From NCBI RefSeq assembly GCF_900100785.1, contig NZ_FNCP01000014.1, positions 1 through 64,000 of the forward strand: DNA of 64,000 nucleotides, given 5' to 3'. The stretch comes from Desulfosporosinus hippei DSM 8344. GTDB lineage: Bacteria; Bacillota; Desulfitobacteriia; Desulfitobacteriales; Desulfitobacteriaceae. Position 1 is the first letter of the stretch. The number at the start of each line of letters is the position of its first letter. This document shows, in pieces, positions 14,986-23,459 of this stretch. Below the pieces are notes generated by a model that had not been told where the DNA came from, ran no database searches, and saw nothing but the letters and a program-made list of their open reading frames with translations. The position numbers and the translations under genes were made by a program.

Positions 14986-17900
14986 ATGAAACATATAAAT
15001 GAAATTTTTAGTGATTATGAAGCTCAGGGTAACCTTAATACTGCTATTGTACAAGCAGTGGTCTTAACTAAAAGTACGAAAACCTTGGAGATGAAAATCA
15101 GCTCTGATAAATATATTGAAACAAGAGAAATTGAAGCCCTCAATCGGTTTATCAGAGAACGATTAGCCTTAGACGATTCAATCATCACGGTAGTTTACCC
15201 TGAGGGAACCCAGAGAAAACCCTTAGAAGAGGAACTCAAACATATTTTGTCAGTGTTGGCGAATAAGCATCCCATCTTAAATGGAGCGCTCAGAAGTTGT
15301 GACTATGAAATCGCTGAAAATCATGGGATCAAATTTACATTTAAAACGGCAGTTTCCTATCTATTAAAAGCCAGAGGTTATGATAAAAAAATTCAGGAGG
15401 CCATCAGAAACCTCTACGGGGCTGCCTATCAAATTAATTTTATCGATGATGTAAACAGTGAAGAATTAAAAAGATTACAAGAAGCTACCGAAGCAAATGA
15501 GACTATGCTTCTTCAAAGGCAAGTTGCTGCTACGCCAGCCACTGAATCCCCTATGGAAGCTACGCCAATAAAGCCGGAAGCTAAAGGGGACGACGGAAAA
15601 AAAGGCGATCCTTCCTTGATCTTAGGCAGAAACTCGACTATCAAGGACACGGTCATTAAAATTACGGACATCACACCGGATGAAGGCAGGGTAGCTATCC
15701 AGGGTGAGCTATCCAATATTGAAGCCAAGGAATTAAGAAGCGGCAAAACTTTAATTTCCTTTGATTTATATGACGGCTCAAGTTCCATGACCTGTAAGGC
15801 CTTCATCAAGCCCGGTGAAGATGGTGAGATAGTATCCCGGCTGAAAAAGGCCAAGGGAGTCAAGCTGGCCGGAAATGCCGGCTTTAGCCAGTTTTCCGGG
15901 GAAATTGAACTGATTGCCAATACCATCGTAGAAACAGCAGGCAGGAAGAAGGCTCAGCGGCTGGATAGAGCAGAGGAGAAGCGGGTCGAGTTGCATATGC
16001 ATACCCAGATGAGTCAGATGGATGCTATGACCAGTGCTACCGATCTGATTAAAAGAGCTATGAGTTGGGGGATGAAATCTATTGCCATTACGGATCATGG
16101 CGTAGTACAGTCATTTCCCGAGGCTCATAAGTTCTTAGGTCGAGATAATCCGAACATGAAGGTTATCTATGGTGTGGAAGCTTATTTGGCCCCGGATAAA
16201 AAGTCCTCCCTAACCAACGCCAAAGGCCAGAGCCTTGATACTACCTATTGCGTGTTGGACTTGGAAACCACCGGTTTCTCAGCAGTAACGGAAAAAATTA
16301 CTGAAATAGGAATCATGAAACTCCAAGATGGCAAGGTCATCGACGAGTTCAGCTGTTTTGTTAATCCGGAAAAGCCGATTCCAGCAAGGGTTGTAGAGGT
16401 TACCAACATCACGGATGATATGGTAAAAGATGCCGATACCATAGACCAGGTCTTTCCTAAACTGCTGGAATTTATTGAAGGAAGCGTTTTGGTTGCTCAT
16501 AACGCTGAGTTTGATATGGGTTTTTTAAAGCATAATGCTAGAGTCTTAGGCTACGGCTTTGATTACACCTATTTGGATACCTTGTCCTTGGCCAAGGAGC
16601 TCTTTCCTGATTTTAAAACCTATAAATTAGGCAGAATCGCTAAGAACCTAGGCTTCAAGGTGGAGGTAGCTCACAGGGCCTTGGATGACGTGGATACCAC
16701 GGTGAAAGTCTTTAAGGTTATGCTGGAAAAGCTTAAGCAACGGGGAGCGGAAACCCTTGAGGATATTGATCGCTATGGCTCCGATGCAGACGCCAAGAGC
16801 GTTGAGTATAAGAAGCTTAAAACCTATCATGCCATCATCTTAGCCAAGGACTATGTGGGCTTAAAGAATTTATATAAGCTGGTTTCCTATTCCCACTTAG
16901 ATTATTTTTATAAAAAACCACGGATCTTAAAGAGCCTCTTTAAAAAATACTCTGAAGGCTTAATCCTGGGCAGTGCCTGCAGTGAAGGGGAGCTTTACCA
17001 GGCCATTTTACTGGGAAAATCCAACGAGGAAATTGAAGCCATTGCCGAGGCCTACGATTATTTAGAAATCCAGCCTCTCGGGAACAATGATTATCTAGTC
17101 AGAACCGAGCAGGTGCCCGACAAAGACTATCTAAAGGAAATCAACCGTAAAATTGTGGCTCTGGGTGAAAAATTAAACAAACCTGTCGTCGCCACCGGGG
17201 ATGTTCACTTCCTGGATCCGGAAGATGAGATCTATCGGCGAATCCTGGAAGCTGGTCAAGGCTTTAAAGATGCCGATAATCAGGCCCCCTTATATTTAAA
17301 AACCACCGAGGAAATGCTGGAGGAGTTTTCCTATTTAGGAGGAGCAAAAGCCTATGAGGTGGTGGTAACCAACACCAATCGGATAGCCGATATGTGCCAG
17401 CAGATCAGTCCTATTTCAGCGGAGAAGTGCGCGCCTCATATTGAAGGCTGCGAGCAAACAATTAAGGATATTACCTACGAAAAGGCCTATGCCCTCTATG
17501 GAGACCCCTTGCCGGAAATTGTTCAGCAAAGGCTGGATAGAGAGCTGGATTCCATCATTAAAAACGGCTTTTCGGTGATGTATATCATCGCTCAGAAACT
17601 GGTCTGGAAATCTAATGAGGATGGCTATCTGGTGGGCTCGCGAGGATCTGTGGGTTCCTCGGTGGTTGCCTATATGACCGGTATTACGGAAGTCAATGCC
17701 CTGCAGGCCCATTACCGCTGCCCTGGCTGCCGGTATTCGGATTTCTCCGATTATGGGGCTAAAATCGGCTTTGACTTACCGGATAAGGAGTGTCCGGTTT
17801 GCGGTGAAAAGCTGGCCAAAGATGGCATCGACATCCCCTTTGAGACCTTCTTAGGCTTCAATGGCGATAAAGAGCCGGATATTGACTTAAACTTCTCAGG

Positions 17901-19320
17901 AGAATATCAGGCCAAGGCCCATAAATATACCGAGGTTATTTTTGGCAAGGGTACAACCTTTAAGGCCGGAACCATCGGTACCATCGCCGAAAAAACAGCC
18001 TTCGGCTATGTGAAAAAGTATTATGAGGAAAAAAACCGTACCGTTAGCAAGGCAGAAACTCTGCGAGTCTCCAAAGGCTGCACCGGGATCAAAAGAACAT
18101 CAGGACAGCACCCGGGAGGAATTATCGTCGTACCGAAGGGACGAGAAATTTTTGAATTCTGTCCCGTCCAGCATCCTGCCGATGACTCTAACTCGGATAT
18201 CATAACCACCCATTTCGATTATCACTCCATTGATTCTAACCTCTTAAAACTGGATATTCTAGGGCATGACGACCCGACGGTCATCCGAATGCTTCAGGAT
18301 ATCACCGGCGTAGACCCGCAGAAAATACCCATGGATGATCCCGAGACCATGTCTATATTCTCCTCCACAGAAGCCTTACAGGTAACCCCGGAGCAGATCA
18401 ATTCCAAGGTCGGAACCTTCGGCATTCCGGAGTTTGGTACGAAGTTCGTCCGAGGAATGCTTTTAGATACCAGACCCAAAGCCTTTGAAGATTTAATCTG
18501 TATATCCGGTCTTTCCCACGGGACAGATGTCTGGTTGGGAAATGCTAAGGACCTAATTGATGCGGGAACCGTGACCTTAAGTGAAGCCGTTTGTACTCGG
18601 GATGAAATTATGACGTACTTGATTAAAAAAGGCCTGCCGCCCAATACGGCGTTCAAGATCATGGAGCTGGTGCGTAAAGGAAAAGCTTTATCCAACCCTG
18701 AAAAATGGGCGGAATATGAAGACTTGATGAGGGAGCATAAGGTACCGGAATGGTATATCGATTCCTGCCGGAAAATCAAATACATGTTCCCTAAAGCCCA
18801 TGCCGCTGCCTACGTCATGATGGCCTTCCGCATAGCCTGGTTTAAGGTGCACATACCTCAAGCTTATTACGCAGCCTACTTCACCATTCGAGCCAAGGCC
18901 TTTGACGCTGAATTTATGATCTTCGGCAAAGAAAAGGTTAAAGGCAAAATGAAAGAGATTGAGGAACTGGGTAACACTGCCACCCCAAAAGATAAGGATA
19001 TGTACGATGACTTGGAATTGGTTTTGGAAATGTATGAAAGAGGCTTTAAATTCCTGCCCATTGATTTGTACAAGTCCCATGCCACAAAATTTCTGCTTGA
19101 GGAGGAGGGCATAAGACCGCCTATCAACAGTATATCCGGCATGGGAACTGTGGCAGCGGAAGGTCTCTATAATGCCGCCCGGGAAAAACCCTTCAACTCC
19201 ATCGAAGATGTGAAGAAGCGGGCTAAGATTGGGAATGCTACTATAGATTCACTGCGGAAATTCGGCTGCTTTAAAGGAATTCCTGAAAGTGATCAGATGA
19301 GTCTTTTTGATGTGATTTAA
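14986..19320 (+). CDS. polC: DNA polymerase III subunit alpha, PolC type
   Basis: The 1444-residue replicative polymerase of Gram-positive bacteria. Order of domains: an N-terminal region, an OB fold (near residues 220-300), the first part of the PHP domain (VELHMHTQMSQMDA near 334), an inserted DnaQ-like 3'-5' exonuclease (CVLDLETTGF near 421, ending with HRALDDVDTT), the rest of PHP, then the palm. The palm has GSRGSVGSSVVAYM and the catalytic PDIDLNFSGEYQ near 964. A zinc-binding pair CPGC/CPVC lies just before the catalytic aspartates. The exonuclease inside PHP is diagnostic of PolC rather than DnaE. It is alone, with a hairpin after the stop. Confidence 0.97.
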   Translation: MKHINEIFSDYEAQGNLNTAIVQAVVLTKSTKTLEMKISSDKYIETREIEALNRFIRERLALDDSIITVVYPEGTQRKPLEEELKHILSVLANKHPILNGALRSCDYEIAENHGIKFTFKTAVSYLLKARGYDKKIQEAIRNLYGAAYQINFIDDVNSEELKRLQEATEANETMLLQRQVAATPATESPMEATPIKPEAKGDDGKKGDPSLILGRNSTIKDTVIKITDITPDEGRVAIQGELSNIEAKELRSGKTLISFDLYDGSSSMTCKAFIKPGEDGEIVSRLKKAKGVKLAGNAGFSQFSGEIELIANTIVETAGRKKAQRLDRAEEKRVELHMHTQMSQMDAMTSATDLIKRAMSWGMKSIAITDHGVVQSFPEAHKFLGRDNPNMKVIYGVEAYLAPDKKSSLTNAKGQSLDTTYCVLDLETTGFSAVTEKITEIGIMKLQDGKVIDEFSCFVNPEKPIPARVVEVTNITDDMVKDADTIDQVFPKLLEFIEGSVLVAHNAEFDMGFLKHNARVLGYGFDYTYLDTLSLAKELFPDFKTYKLGRIAKNLGFKVEVAHRALDDVDTTVKVFKVMLEKLKQRGAETLEDIDRYGSDADAKSVEYKKLKTYHAIILAKDYVGLKNLYKLVSYSHLDYFYKKPRILKSLFKKYSEGLILGSACSEGELYQAILLGKSNEEIEAIAEAYDYLEIQPLGNNDYLVRTEQVPDKDYLKEINRKIVALGEKLNKPVVATGDVHFLDPEDEIYRRILEAGQGFKDADNQAPLYLKTTEEMLEEFSYLGGAKAYEVVVTNTNRIADMCQQISPISAEKCAPHIEGCEQTIKDITYEKAYALYGDPLPEIVQQRLDRELDSIIKNGFSVMYIIAQKLVWKSNEDGYLVGSRGSVGSSVVAYMTGITEVNALQAHYRCPGCRYSDFSDYGAKIGFDLPDKECPVCGEKLAKDGIDIPFETFLGFNGDKEPDIDLNFSGEYQAKAHKYTEVIFGKGTTFKAGTIGTIAEKTAFGYVKKYYEEKNRTVSKAETLRVSKGCTGIKRTSGQHPGGIIVVPKGREIFEFCPVQHPADDSNSDIITTHFDYHSIDSNLLKLDILGHDDPTVIRMLQDITGVDPQKIPMDDPETMSIFSSTEALQVTPEQINSKVGTFGIPEFGTKFVRGMLLDTRPKAFEDLICISGLSHGTDVWLGNAKDLIDAGTVTLSEAVCTRDEIMTYLIKKGLPPNTAFKIMELVRKGKALSNPEKWAEYEDLMREHKVPEWYIDSCRKIKYMFPKAHAAAYVMMAFRIAWFKVHIPQAYYAAYFTIRAKAFDAEFMIFGKEKVKGKMKEIEELGNTATPKDKDMYDDLELVLEMYERGFKFLPIDLYKSHATKFLLEEEGIRPPINSISGMGTVAAEGLYNAAREKPFNSIEDVKKRAKIGNATIDSLRKFGCFKGIPESDQMSLFDVI

Positions 19321-19343
19321 GATGTGATTAAAACAGAAAAACA

Positions 19344-19377
19344 ACAAGCCACCGTTCACAGTGCAACGGTGGCTTGT
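19344..19377. terminator. Hairpin after polC, one of two near-identical copies
   Basis: ACAAGCCACCGTT pairs perfectly with AACGGTGGCTTGT around an eight-base loop. It lies between convergent polC and tetR and probably terminates both. The same hairpin occurs at 22302-22334. Confidence 0.65.
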
Positions 19378-19395
19378 ACAGTTTAAGTAGATGTG

Positions 19396-19965
19396 CTATT
19401 TTTTCTCTGTTAGTCCCTCCAGAAATAAATCTAATTTGTATTCAAGGTTCTCCTGGAAGGGGATTTGTGAACTGCTGGTTATAGCGGATTGGATCAGGCC
19501 CATGAACATCTCTGTCACCATTTCAATTGGAATAGTGACTCTAAATTCTCCATTTTCCTGTCCCTCCTGAATAACATTTACTAAAAAATCTTTAAACTCC
19601 GGACCATGGGGCGGTTGTATTGGTGATAGTGACTGGTTACGGTATAATTTAAATAATTGTTGATTCTCTTCAAATATTTTACCTAAAATCAATAAAAGCT
19701 GAGAGATTTTTTGTGGGGGATTAGCCGATGATTGGTTCAGTTCTTCCAGCGACCTTTTAACCTCACTGATTTTCTGAGCCAGGGCATATTTGAGGATGTC
19801 TTCTTTAGATTGAAAATAGTTATAAAAAGTACCTATACCAAAATCAGCACCTTCCATAATTTCAGCAACAGTTGTTTCCTCAACGCCTTTTTCTATGAAC
19901 AGTTTAATTGCCACATCAACAATAGATTTCTGCACTTGCAGTTTTTTCCTTTGTCTGCGATCCAT
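19396..19965 (-). CDS. TetR family regulator linked to the C_GCAxxG_C_C gene
   Basis: A 189-residue TetR protein. The HTH (residues ~12-50) ends with GIGTFYNYFQSKEDIL, the standard recognition-helix region. The gene's own promoter carries the palindrome AATGAAT-TT-ATTCATT over its transcription start. Related ATGAA-N4-TTCAT dyads flank the promoter of the next gene upstream (20183-20620). It therefore very likely represses both genes. The ligand is unknown. Confidence 0.87.
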   Translation of the reverse strand: MDRRQRKKLQVQKSIVDVAIKLFIEKGVEETTVAEIMEGADFGIGTFYNYFQSKEDILKYALAQKISEVKRSLEELNQSSANPPQKISQLLLILGKIFEENQQLFKLYRNQSLSPIQPPHGPEFKDFLVNVIQEGQENGEFRVTIPIEMVTEMFMGLIQSAITSSSQIPFQENLEYKLDLFLEGLTEKK

Positions 19966-20006
19966 TAAGTCCTCCGTAAGCTTATCTCCAATAAAGCTAA
20001 TTCAAC

Positions 20007-20055
20007 AATGAATTTATTCATTGATAATTATAGACAGTTATTCAATCATCGTCAA
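20007..20055 (-). promoter_or_regulatory. Promoter and TetR operator of the tetR gene
   Basis: On the minus strand TTGACG (20055-20050), a 17-base spacer and TATAAT (20032-20027) make a near-consensus promoter. The perfect palindrome AATGAATTTATTCATT (20007-20022) sits immediately downstream, over the expected +1. Confidence 0.72.
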
Positions 20056-20182
20056 ATGTTGGCATAACCGTTCTATAGCGTTTGAGTATGGAGAGTAAAA
20101 TCTTGTGGAGGCATTAAAAATGCATACCTATGTAATAGAATTTGTCAGGTATGCATTTTCAAATTATCATTGAGAGGTATTA

Positions 20183-20620
20183 TTACCAAATTTCTTCTAC
20201 AATCTGTACGGAATCCCTAATTACGTTACTACATATTTTTTCAAATATCCCTGACTCATGGGCAAGTTTAACGTTTTCCGGCTTTGTAAAATCTAAACCC
20301 GTAAGATCTTTGCAGGTATAACATCCATGCTTTGCTTTAATATTCTCGATTAGCTCCTGGGAAAGATAGAAAGTTTTCCCTTGAGAGTCTGGGTCGGAGA
20401 GGCCCTCATAGTTCCCGTGTTTTAATCCTATGGCTAAAATTCCGCCACTAACAGCCCCACAAATATCACCTTGACATGATATTCCTGCACCTAGACCGGT
20501 TGAAATCTTTAAGGCTAATTCTCGTTCTAAGCCAAGTTCTTCACTTAGTGCAGCAAAAACGGACTGACTGCATAAAAACCCATTTTTCATCATCATAACA
20601 GCCTTTTCTGAAACAGACAT
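20183..20620 (-). CDS. C_GCAxxG_C_C family protein (putative redox protein)
   Basis: A 145-residue protein of the C_GCAxxG_C_C family. The conserved cysteines are visible: the first in FLCSQSVFAAL (residue 17), then GISCQGDICGAVSGG with the Cys-Gly-Ala signature near residues 49-63, and the C-terminal CYTCKDLTG pair. Members are often found near redox or corrinoid methyltransferase genes in anaerobes and are thought to bind a metal or cluster, but no reaction is established. It has its own consensus promoter framed by two TetR-type operators. Confidence 0.85.
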   Translation of the reverse strand: MSVSEKAVMMMKNGFLCSQSVFAALSEELGLERELALKISTGLGAGISCQGDICGAVSGGILAIGLKHGNYEGLSDPDSQGKTFYLSQELIENIKAKHGCYTCKDLTGLDFTKPENVKLAHESGIFEKICSNVIRDSVQIVEEIW

Positions 20621-20640
20621 ATTGTATCCTCCTCCTCAAA

Positions 20641-20710
20641 ATATGAATATGTTCATATTTGTATTATATTCATAAGCATTAAGACTGTCAATCAAAATGA
20701 ATGCGTTCAT
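20641..20710 (-). promoter_or_regulatory. Consensus promoter framed by two TetR operators
   Basis: On the minus strand TTGACA (20691-20686), a 17-base spacer and TATAAT (20668-20663) form a perfect sigma-A promoter. ATATGAATATGTTCATAT (20641-20658) covers the start site. ATGAATGCGTTCAT (20697-20710) lies just upstream of the -35. Both share ATGAA-N4-TTCAT with the operator of the neighbouring tetR gene. Confidence 0.75.
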
Positions 20711-20855
20711 AAATGAAATGATTAAATATTTTTCTGCATTAAAGCTAATCTTCACGAGAAGAAAGCTAATTTCAAGATCTGAAAACAATCCAAGTTCCAA
20801 CGCTTATTCATCACGGAATAAATGATCAGGTTTGTTTGTACCCACTGGCTATAGA

Positions 20856-20971
20856 GCAAAAGAGCAGTATTTTATTCTCGGCTTGTACCCTTTGAAGCGT
20901 GTGGACATTTCCTATTCTATGACCAGCAGGATAGATTAACCAAAGAATTAATTCGATTCATAGAGGAATAG
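20856..20971 (+). pseudogene. 3' remnant resembling an alpha/beta-hydrolase
   Basis: A 38-codon open stretch ends in CGHFLFYDQQDRLTKELIRF, which resembles the C-terminus of alpha/beta-hydrolases around the catalytic histidine (GH followed by an aromatic and acidic loop). A stop codon (20853) lies directly upstream and there is no start or ribosome binding site. It is probably the last trace of a decayed gene; the family assignment is tentative. Confidence 0.3.
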
Positions 20972-21009
20972 TATTTTCTGAAACTCAGCAGGAAATGACG
21001 TCTACTCGC

Positions 21010-21576
21010 CTAATTGTCTTTACGGTATTTATTAAGAATAAATTCTTTAAATTCTTCAAGGGCTTTTTTCGCTTCTTCTGGTAGATCCTGCAATGGGTCG
21101 TCTGAAGGGGAGGCGGCTAAAGTACTGTAACCTTGTTCGCTTTCCAGTATATAGGATCTTGGCTCAGTGATTCGTCCAAGGAGAAAGTCAACAGAACAAT
21201 TCAGGCTTTTCGCCAAAACTATCAAAGTGGAGGGGTCAAGAGATTTTTTGCCTGATTCAAATTGTGATATATCCGTTTGAGACATGTTAAGACTTTCGGC
21301 TAATTCTTCTAGTGAGATTTCATTTAGTTCACGTATCATCTTTAGTCTATTTGGGACGAGACATTCTTCAATTACTGAAAGTTCTGTTCGTCCTAATAAG
21401 AAATCTGTTGAGACTTTAAAATAATCCGCAATTCTTTGGAGAGTATCATAATCTGGTTTACGCCTATCTACTTCATACTGTGCATACGTACTTCTGGACA
21501 TACAAAGTATTTTAGCTAATTCCTCTTGTGTAAGTTCGAATTTATTTCTTAGCTGTTGCAGCCGTTTCCCTAACAT
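21010..21576 (-). CDS. XRE family repressor with two helix-turn-helix domains
   Basis: A 188-residue regulator with two Cro/CI-type helix-turn-helix domains in tandem. Domain one is KRLQQLRNKFELTQEELAKI...RSTYAQYEVDRRKPDYDTLQRIADYF (residues ~4-55). Domain two is RLKMIRELNEISLEELAESLNMSQTDISQFESGKKSLDPSTL (residues ~73-115). Each ends in VSTDFLLGR or VDFLLGR. ATG at 21576 has GAGGTGGG nine bases upstream; ATG at 21585 is also possible. It is divergent from another small XRE gene and the space between holds four dyads. Confidence 0.86.
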   Translation of the reverse strand: MLGKRLQQLRNKFELTQEELAKILCMSRSTYAQYEVDRRKPDYDTLQRIADYFKVSTDFLLGRTELSVIEECLVPNRLKMIRELNEISLEELAESLNMSQTDISQFESGKKSLDPSTLIVLAKSLNCSVDFLLGRITEPRSYILESEQGYSTLAASPSDDPLQDLPEEAKKALEEFKEFILNKYRKDN

Positions 21577-21607
21577 TACAAACATCCCACCTCTCGTATA
21601 TAGTATA

Positions 21608-21715
21608 GTCGCAATAAGCGACATTTAAAATATGTGTTGCGAATCTCAACAAAAGCATTGACAGTCGCGAATTGCGACTGTATTATTAAGATAAATTTTA
21701 GTCGCGTTAAGCAAC
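21608..21715. promoter_or_regulatory. Four-operator switch between divergent XRE genes
   Basis: Dyads of the form GTCGC-N5-GCGAC lie at 21608-21622 (GTCGCAATAAGCGAC), 21636-21650 (GTTGCGAATCTCAAC, weaker), 21664-21678 (GTCGCGAATTGCGAC) and 21701-21715 (GTCGCGTTAAGCAAC, weaker). Starts are 28, 28 and 37 bases apart. A plus-strand promoter, TTGACA (21658-21663), 17 bases and TATTAT (21681-21686), has the best dyad exactly in its spacer. Confidence 0.75.
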
Positions 21716-21734
21716 GGAACAAAGGGGGAGGATT

Positions 21735-21935
21735 GTGGCTGAATTTGGCAAGACGAGGCTGTGGCTAATAAAATATCGGGGGGATTTGACACAGCAACAA
21801 GTTGCAAATAAAGCAGGGATAAGCAGATCATATTATGCAGAAATCGAGTCAGGCAACAAAAATCCTGGTGTTAAAACTGCTAAAAGAATTAGCAATGTTT
21901 TAATGTTTGATTGGACTATTTTTTATAAATCGTGA
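21735..21935 (+). CDS. Small XRE family regulator
   Basis: A 66-residue protein consisting of little more than one Cro/CI-type helix-turn-helix: LTQQQVANKAGISRSYYAEIESGNKNPGVKTAKRI at residues ~18-52. It starts with GTG preceded by GGGGGAGG. It is driven by the operator-covered promoter at 21658-21686 and is divergent from the two-domain XRE gene, an arrangement like a phage cI/cro switch, although no phage genes are nearby. Confidence 0.85.
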   Translation: MAEFGKTRLWLIKYRGDLTQQQVANKAGISRSYYAEIESGNKNPGVKTAKRISNVLMFDWTIFYKS

Positions 21936-21999
21936 GTATGTTATCAAGTCAAAGTTCCGATATTGAAATTTGTTTAGTCTTCTTTCAATCCCAAGACAC

Positions 22000-22038
22000 A
22001 AAATAAAGTCCTCGGTATTTTGCCGAGGACTTTATTTT
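22000..22038 (+). terminator. Terminator-like hairpin after the small XRE gene
   Basis: AAAATAAAGTCCTCGG pairs perfectly over 16 bases with CCGAGGACTTTATTTT; the stem ends in T-rich DNA. It separates the XRE gene from the Spo0E-like gene. Confidence 0.7.
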
Positions 22039-22084
22039 GGGGCTCACTGATCCCCAAAATAAAAATTGACTGACGGAGGATAGT

Positions 22085-22258
22085 ATGTCTGAGATCGACG
22101 AACTAATAAAGCGAATTGAAGAATTACGCTGGAACGTGATTAAGACAAAAGAGGGAAGAGCTTATACGGATCCGGCAGTCGTAGCCGCAAGTCAAGAGTT
22201 GGATAATGTTTTAGACAGGTATCAAGAGATGCTTATGAAAAAAGCTGAGAATGGTTAA
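22085..22258 (+). CDS. Spo0E-like aspartyl-phosphate phosphatase
   Basis: A 57-residue protein beginning MSEIDELIKRIEELR and containing the family signature SQELDNVLDRY near residues 36-46. Spo0E-type proteins remove phosphate from Spo0A~P and so delay sporulation. The gene is short but has GGAGG seven bases before the ATG and is framed by two hairpins (22000-22038 and 22302-22334). It is good evidence that the host has the Spo0A pathway. Confidence 0.85.
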   Translation: MSEIDELIKRIEELRWNVIKTKEGRAYTDPAVVAASQELDNVLDRYQEMLMKKAENG

Positions 22259-22301
22259 AATGGACGCCCAGCCATATCGCGAGTTTTAATAAGTGAAGAG
22301 A

Positions 22302-22334
22302 ACAAGCCACCGTTCACAGTAAACGGTGGCTTGT
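22302..22334. terminator. Second copy of the polC-end hairpin
   Basis: ACAAGCCACCGTT...AACGGTGGCTTGT, the same 13-base stem as at 19344-19377, with a seven-base loop. It lies between the convergent spo0E-like and flavin-binding genes. Confidence 0.65.
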
Positions 22335-22361
22335 AAAGTTTAAATGGCGTTTATTCGTAAA

Positions 22362-22754
22362 TTAGAACTTAATTACTTTGGGTTCACCTGCAAAGGTAGC
22401 TATCGTTGCTATAGCATCCTTTAGATACAATACCTGCGTGTTGGGATCTGTTGCCGAATACCGGGACTGAAGTGAAGGATAGCTTTCCAGCATACTCTGC
22501 TTTGCTTCAATACGATCATCCTCTACAGCCACGGCCTGAATTCGAATCCATTCTTGGCCATTAAAAGCGCAAATCTCAATTTTGGGATTTGCTATCATTT
22601 GCTTGGAAACGTCCTTTACCTTACCAGTCTGAATATAAAGCTTGCCCTCAAAAATATTGACAGTTCCGAAGGGACGAACTCGTGGCTGATCTCCATCAAC
22701 TGTAGCTAAGTAATAGGTCTGGCACTTCTTTAAGAAATCAAAAACTTCTTGCAT
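22362..22754 (-). CDS. Pyridoxamine 5'-phosphate oxidase-family flavin split-barrel protein
   Basis: A 130-residue protein with the FMN-binding split-barrel pattern: YLATVDGDQPRVRPFGTVNIFEGKLYIQTGKVKDVSKQMIANPKIEICAF (residues ~15-64). Small proteins of this family bind FMN or F420 and reduce nitro- or other small compounds; the physiological substrate is unknown. It is divergent from an HxlR regulator, which is a very common pairing and suggests induction by an electrophile or redox stress. Confidence 0.82.
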   Translation of the reverse strand: MQEVFDFLKKCQTYYLATVDGDQPRVRPFGTVNIFEGKLYIQTGKVKDVSKQMIANPKIEICAFNGQEWIRIQAVAVEDDRIEAKQSMLESYPSLQSRYSATDPNTQVLYLKDAIATIATFAGEPKVIKF

Positions 22755-22802
22755 TAAAGAAATCTCCTTTCAAATTTATACAACAAATTTATAATAAAAG
22801 TC

Positions 22803-22854
22803 TTGAAATAACAAGTACGATTATTTATCATACATAGTATCTAATAAGATACTA
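22803..22854 (+). promoter_or_regulatory. Promoter and operator of the hxlR-like gene
   Basis: TTGAAA (22803-22808), a 17-base spacer and TATCAT (22826-22831) form a promoter. The perfect palindrome TAGTATCTAATAAGATACTA (22835-22854, arms of eight) covers the start site and ends 13 bases before the gene. It probably binds the HxlR dimer. Confidence 0.68.
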
Positions 22855-22867
22855 TTGGGAGGGGACT

Positions 22868-23215
22868 ATGGAAGCGGAGAAAGATTTATTTGGGAAATGC
22901 CCTTATATGACAGCACAGAAGGTTCTATCTGGTAAGTGGTCAATAATGATTCTCTACCATCTCGGAAAAAAGACCATGCGCTTTGGAGAATTGCAGCGGC
23001 AGTTGCCTGATTTAACCCAGTCAACGCTGACTAAACAGTTACGCGCTTTGGAGGAAAACGGATTAATTGAAAGAAAGATTTATCCCCAAGTCCCACCAAA
23101 GGTCGAATACTCTTTAAGTGATATCGGGATAAAGTTTAAAAAAGTATTGGTTGAATTGGCAATTTGGGGGGGCGAATACATCGAAACTTTAAAGGATAAA
23201 GCAGATAGACCATGA
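22868..23215 (+). CDS. HxlR family winged-helix regulator
   Basis: A 115-residue HxlR/MarR-like protein. CPYMTAQKVLSGKWSIMILYHL at residues 11-32 carries the conserved N-terminal cysteine used as a redox or electrophile sensor in several HxlR proteins. MRFGELQRQLPDLTQSTLTKQLRALEENGLIER is the winged helix. The divergent flavin-binding gene and the dyad in the shared region suggest it controls that gene and itself. Confidence 0.87.
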   Translation: MEAEKDLFGKCPYMTAQKVLSGKWSIMILYHLGKKTMRFGELQRQLPDLTQSTLTKQLRALEENGLIERKIYPQVPPKVEYSLSDIGIKFKKVLVELAIWGGEYIETLKDKADRP

Positions 23216-23459
23216 GCTATTTATAGCTTTACGCCAATATTGGTAAATTATTCAGCTCTTCTCTGAATTATAGATTTATCTGCTCCTTGACTAAGCAACG
23301 GCTTAATTTAGTTACAGATAATATAAGAATTTATCAAAATTTTTGTTGAGAAGAAGCTTGACTTTTAATCTAGACGAAGGGGTTGATTAGGAGTATTCTA
23401 AGAATGGTCGAAATTATCCATAGAATAGTTTTTTCAATCTGAGAAAGAGGCGCAGTAAT

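Noticed and set aside
21608-21935. Prophage immunity region
   Set aside because: The divergent XRE genes look like cI/cro, but no integrase, terminase or structural genes occur anywhere in the window, so a prophage is not supported.
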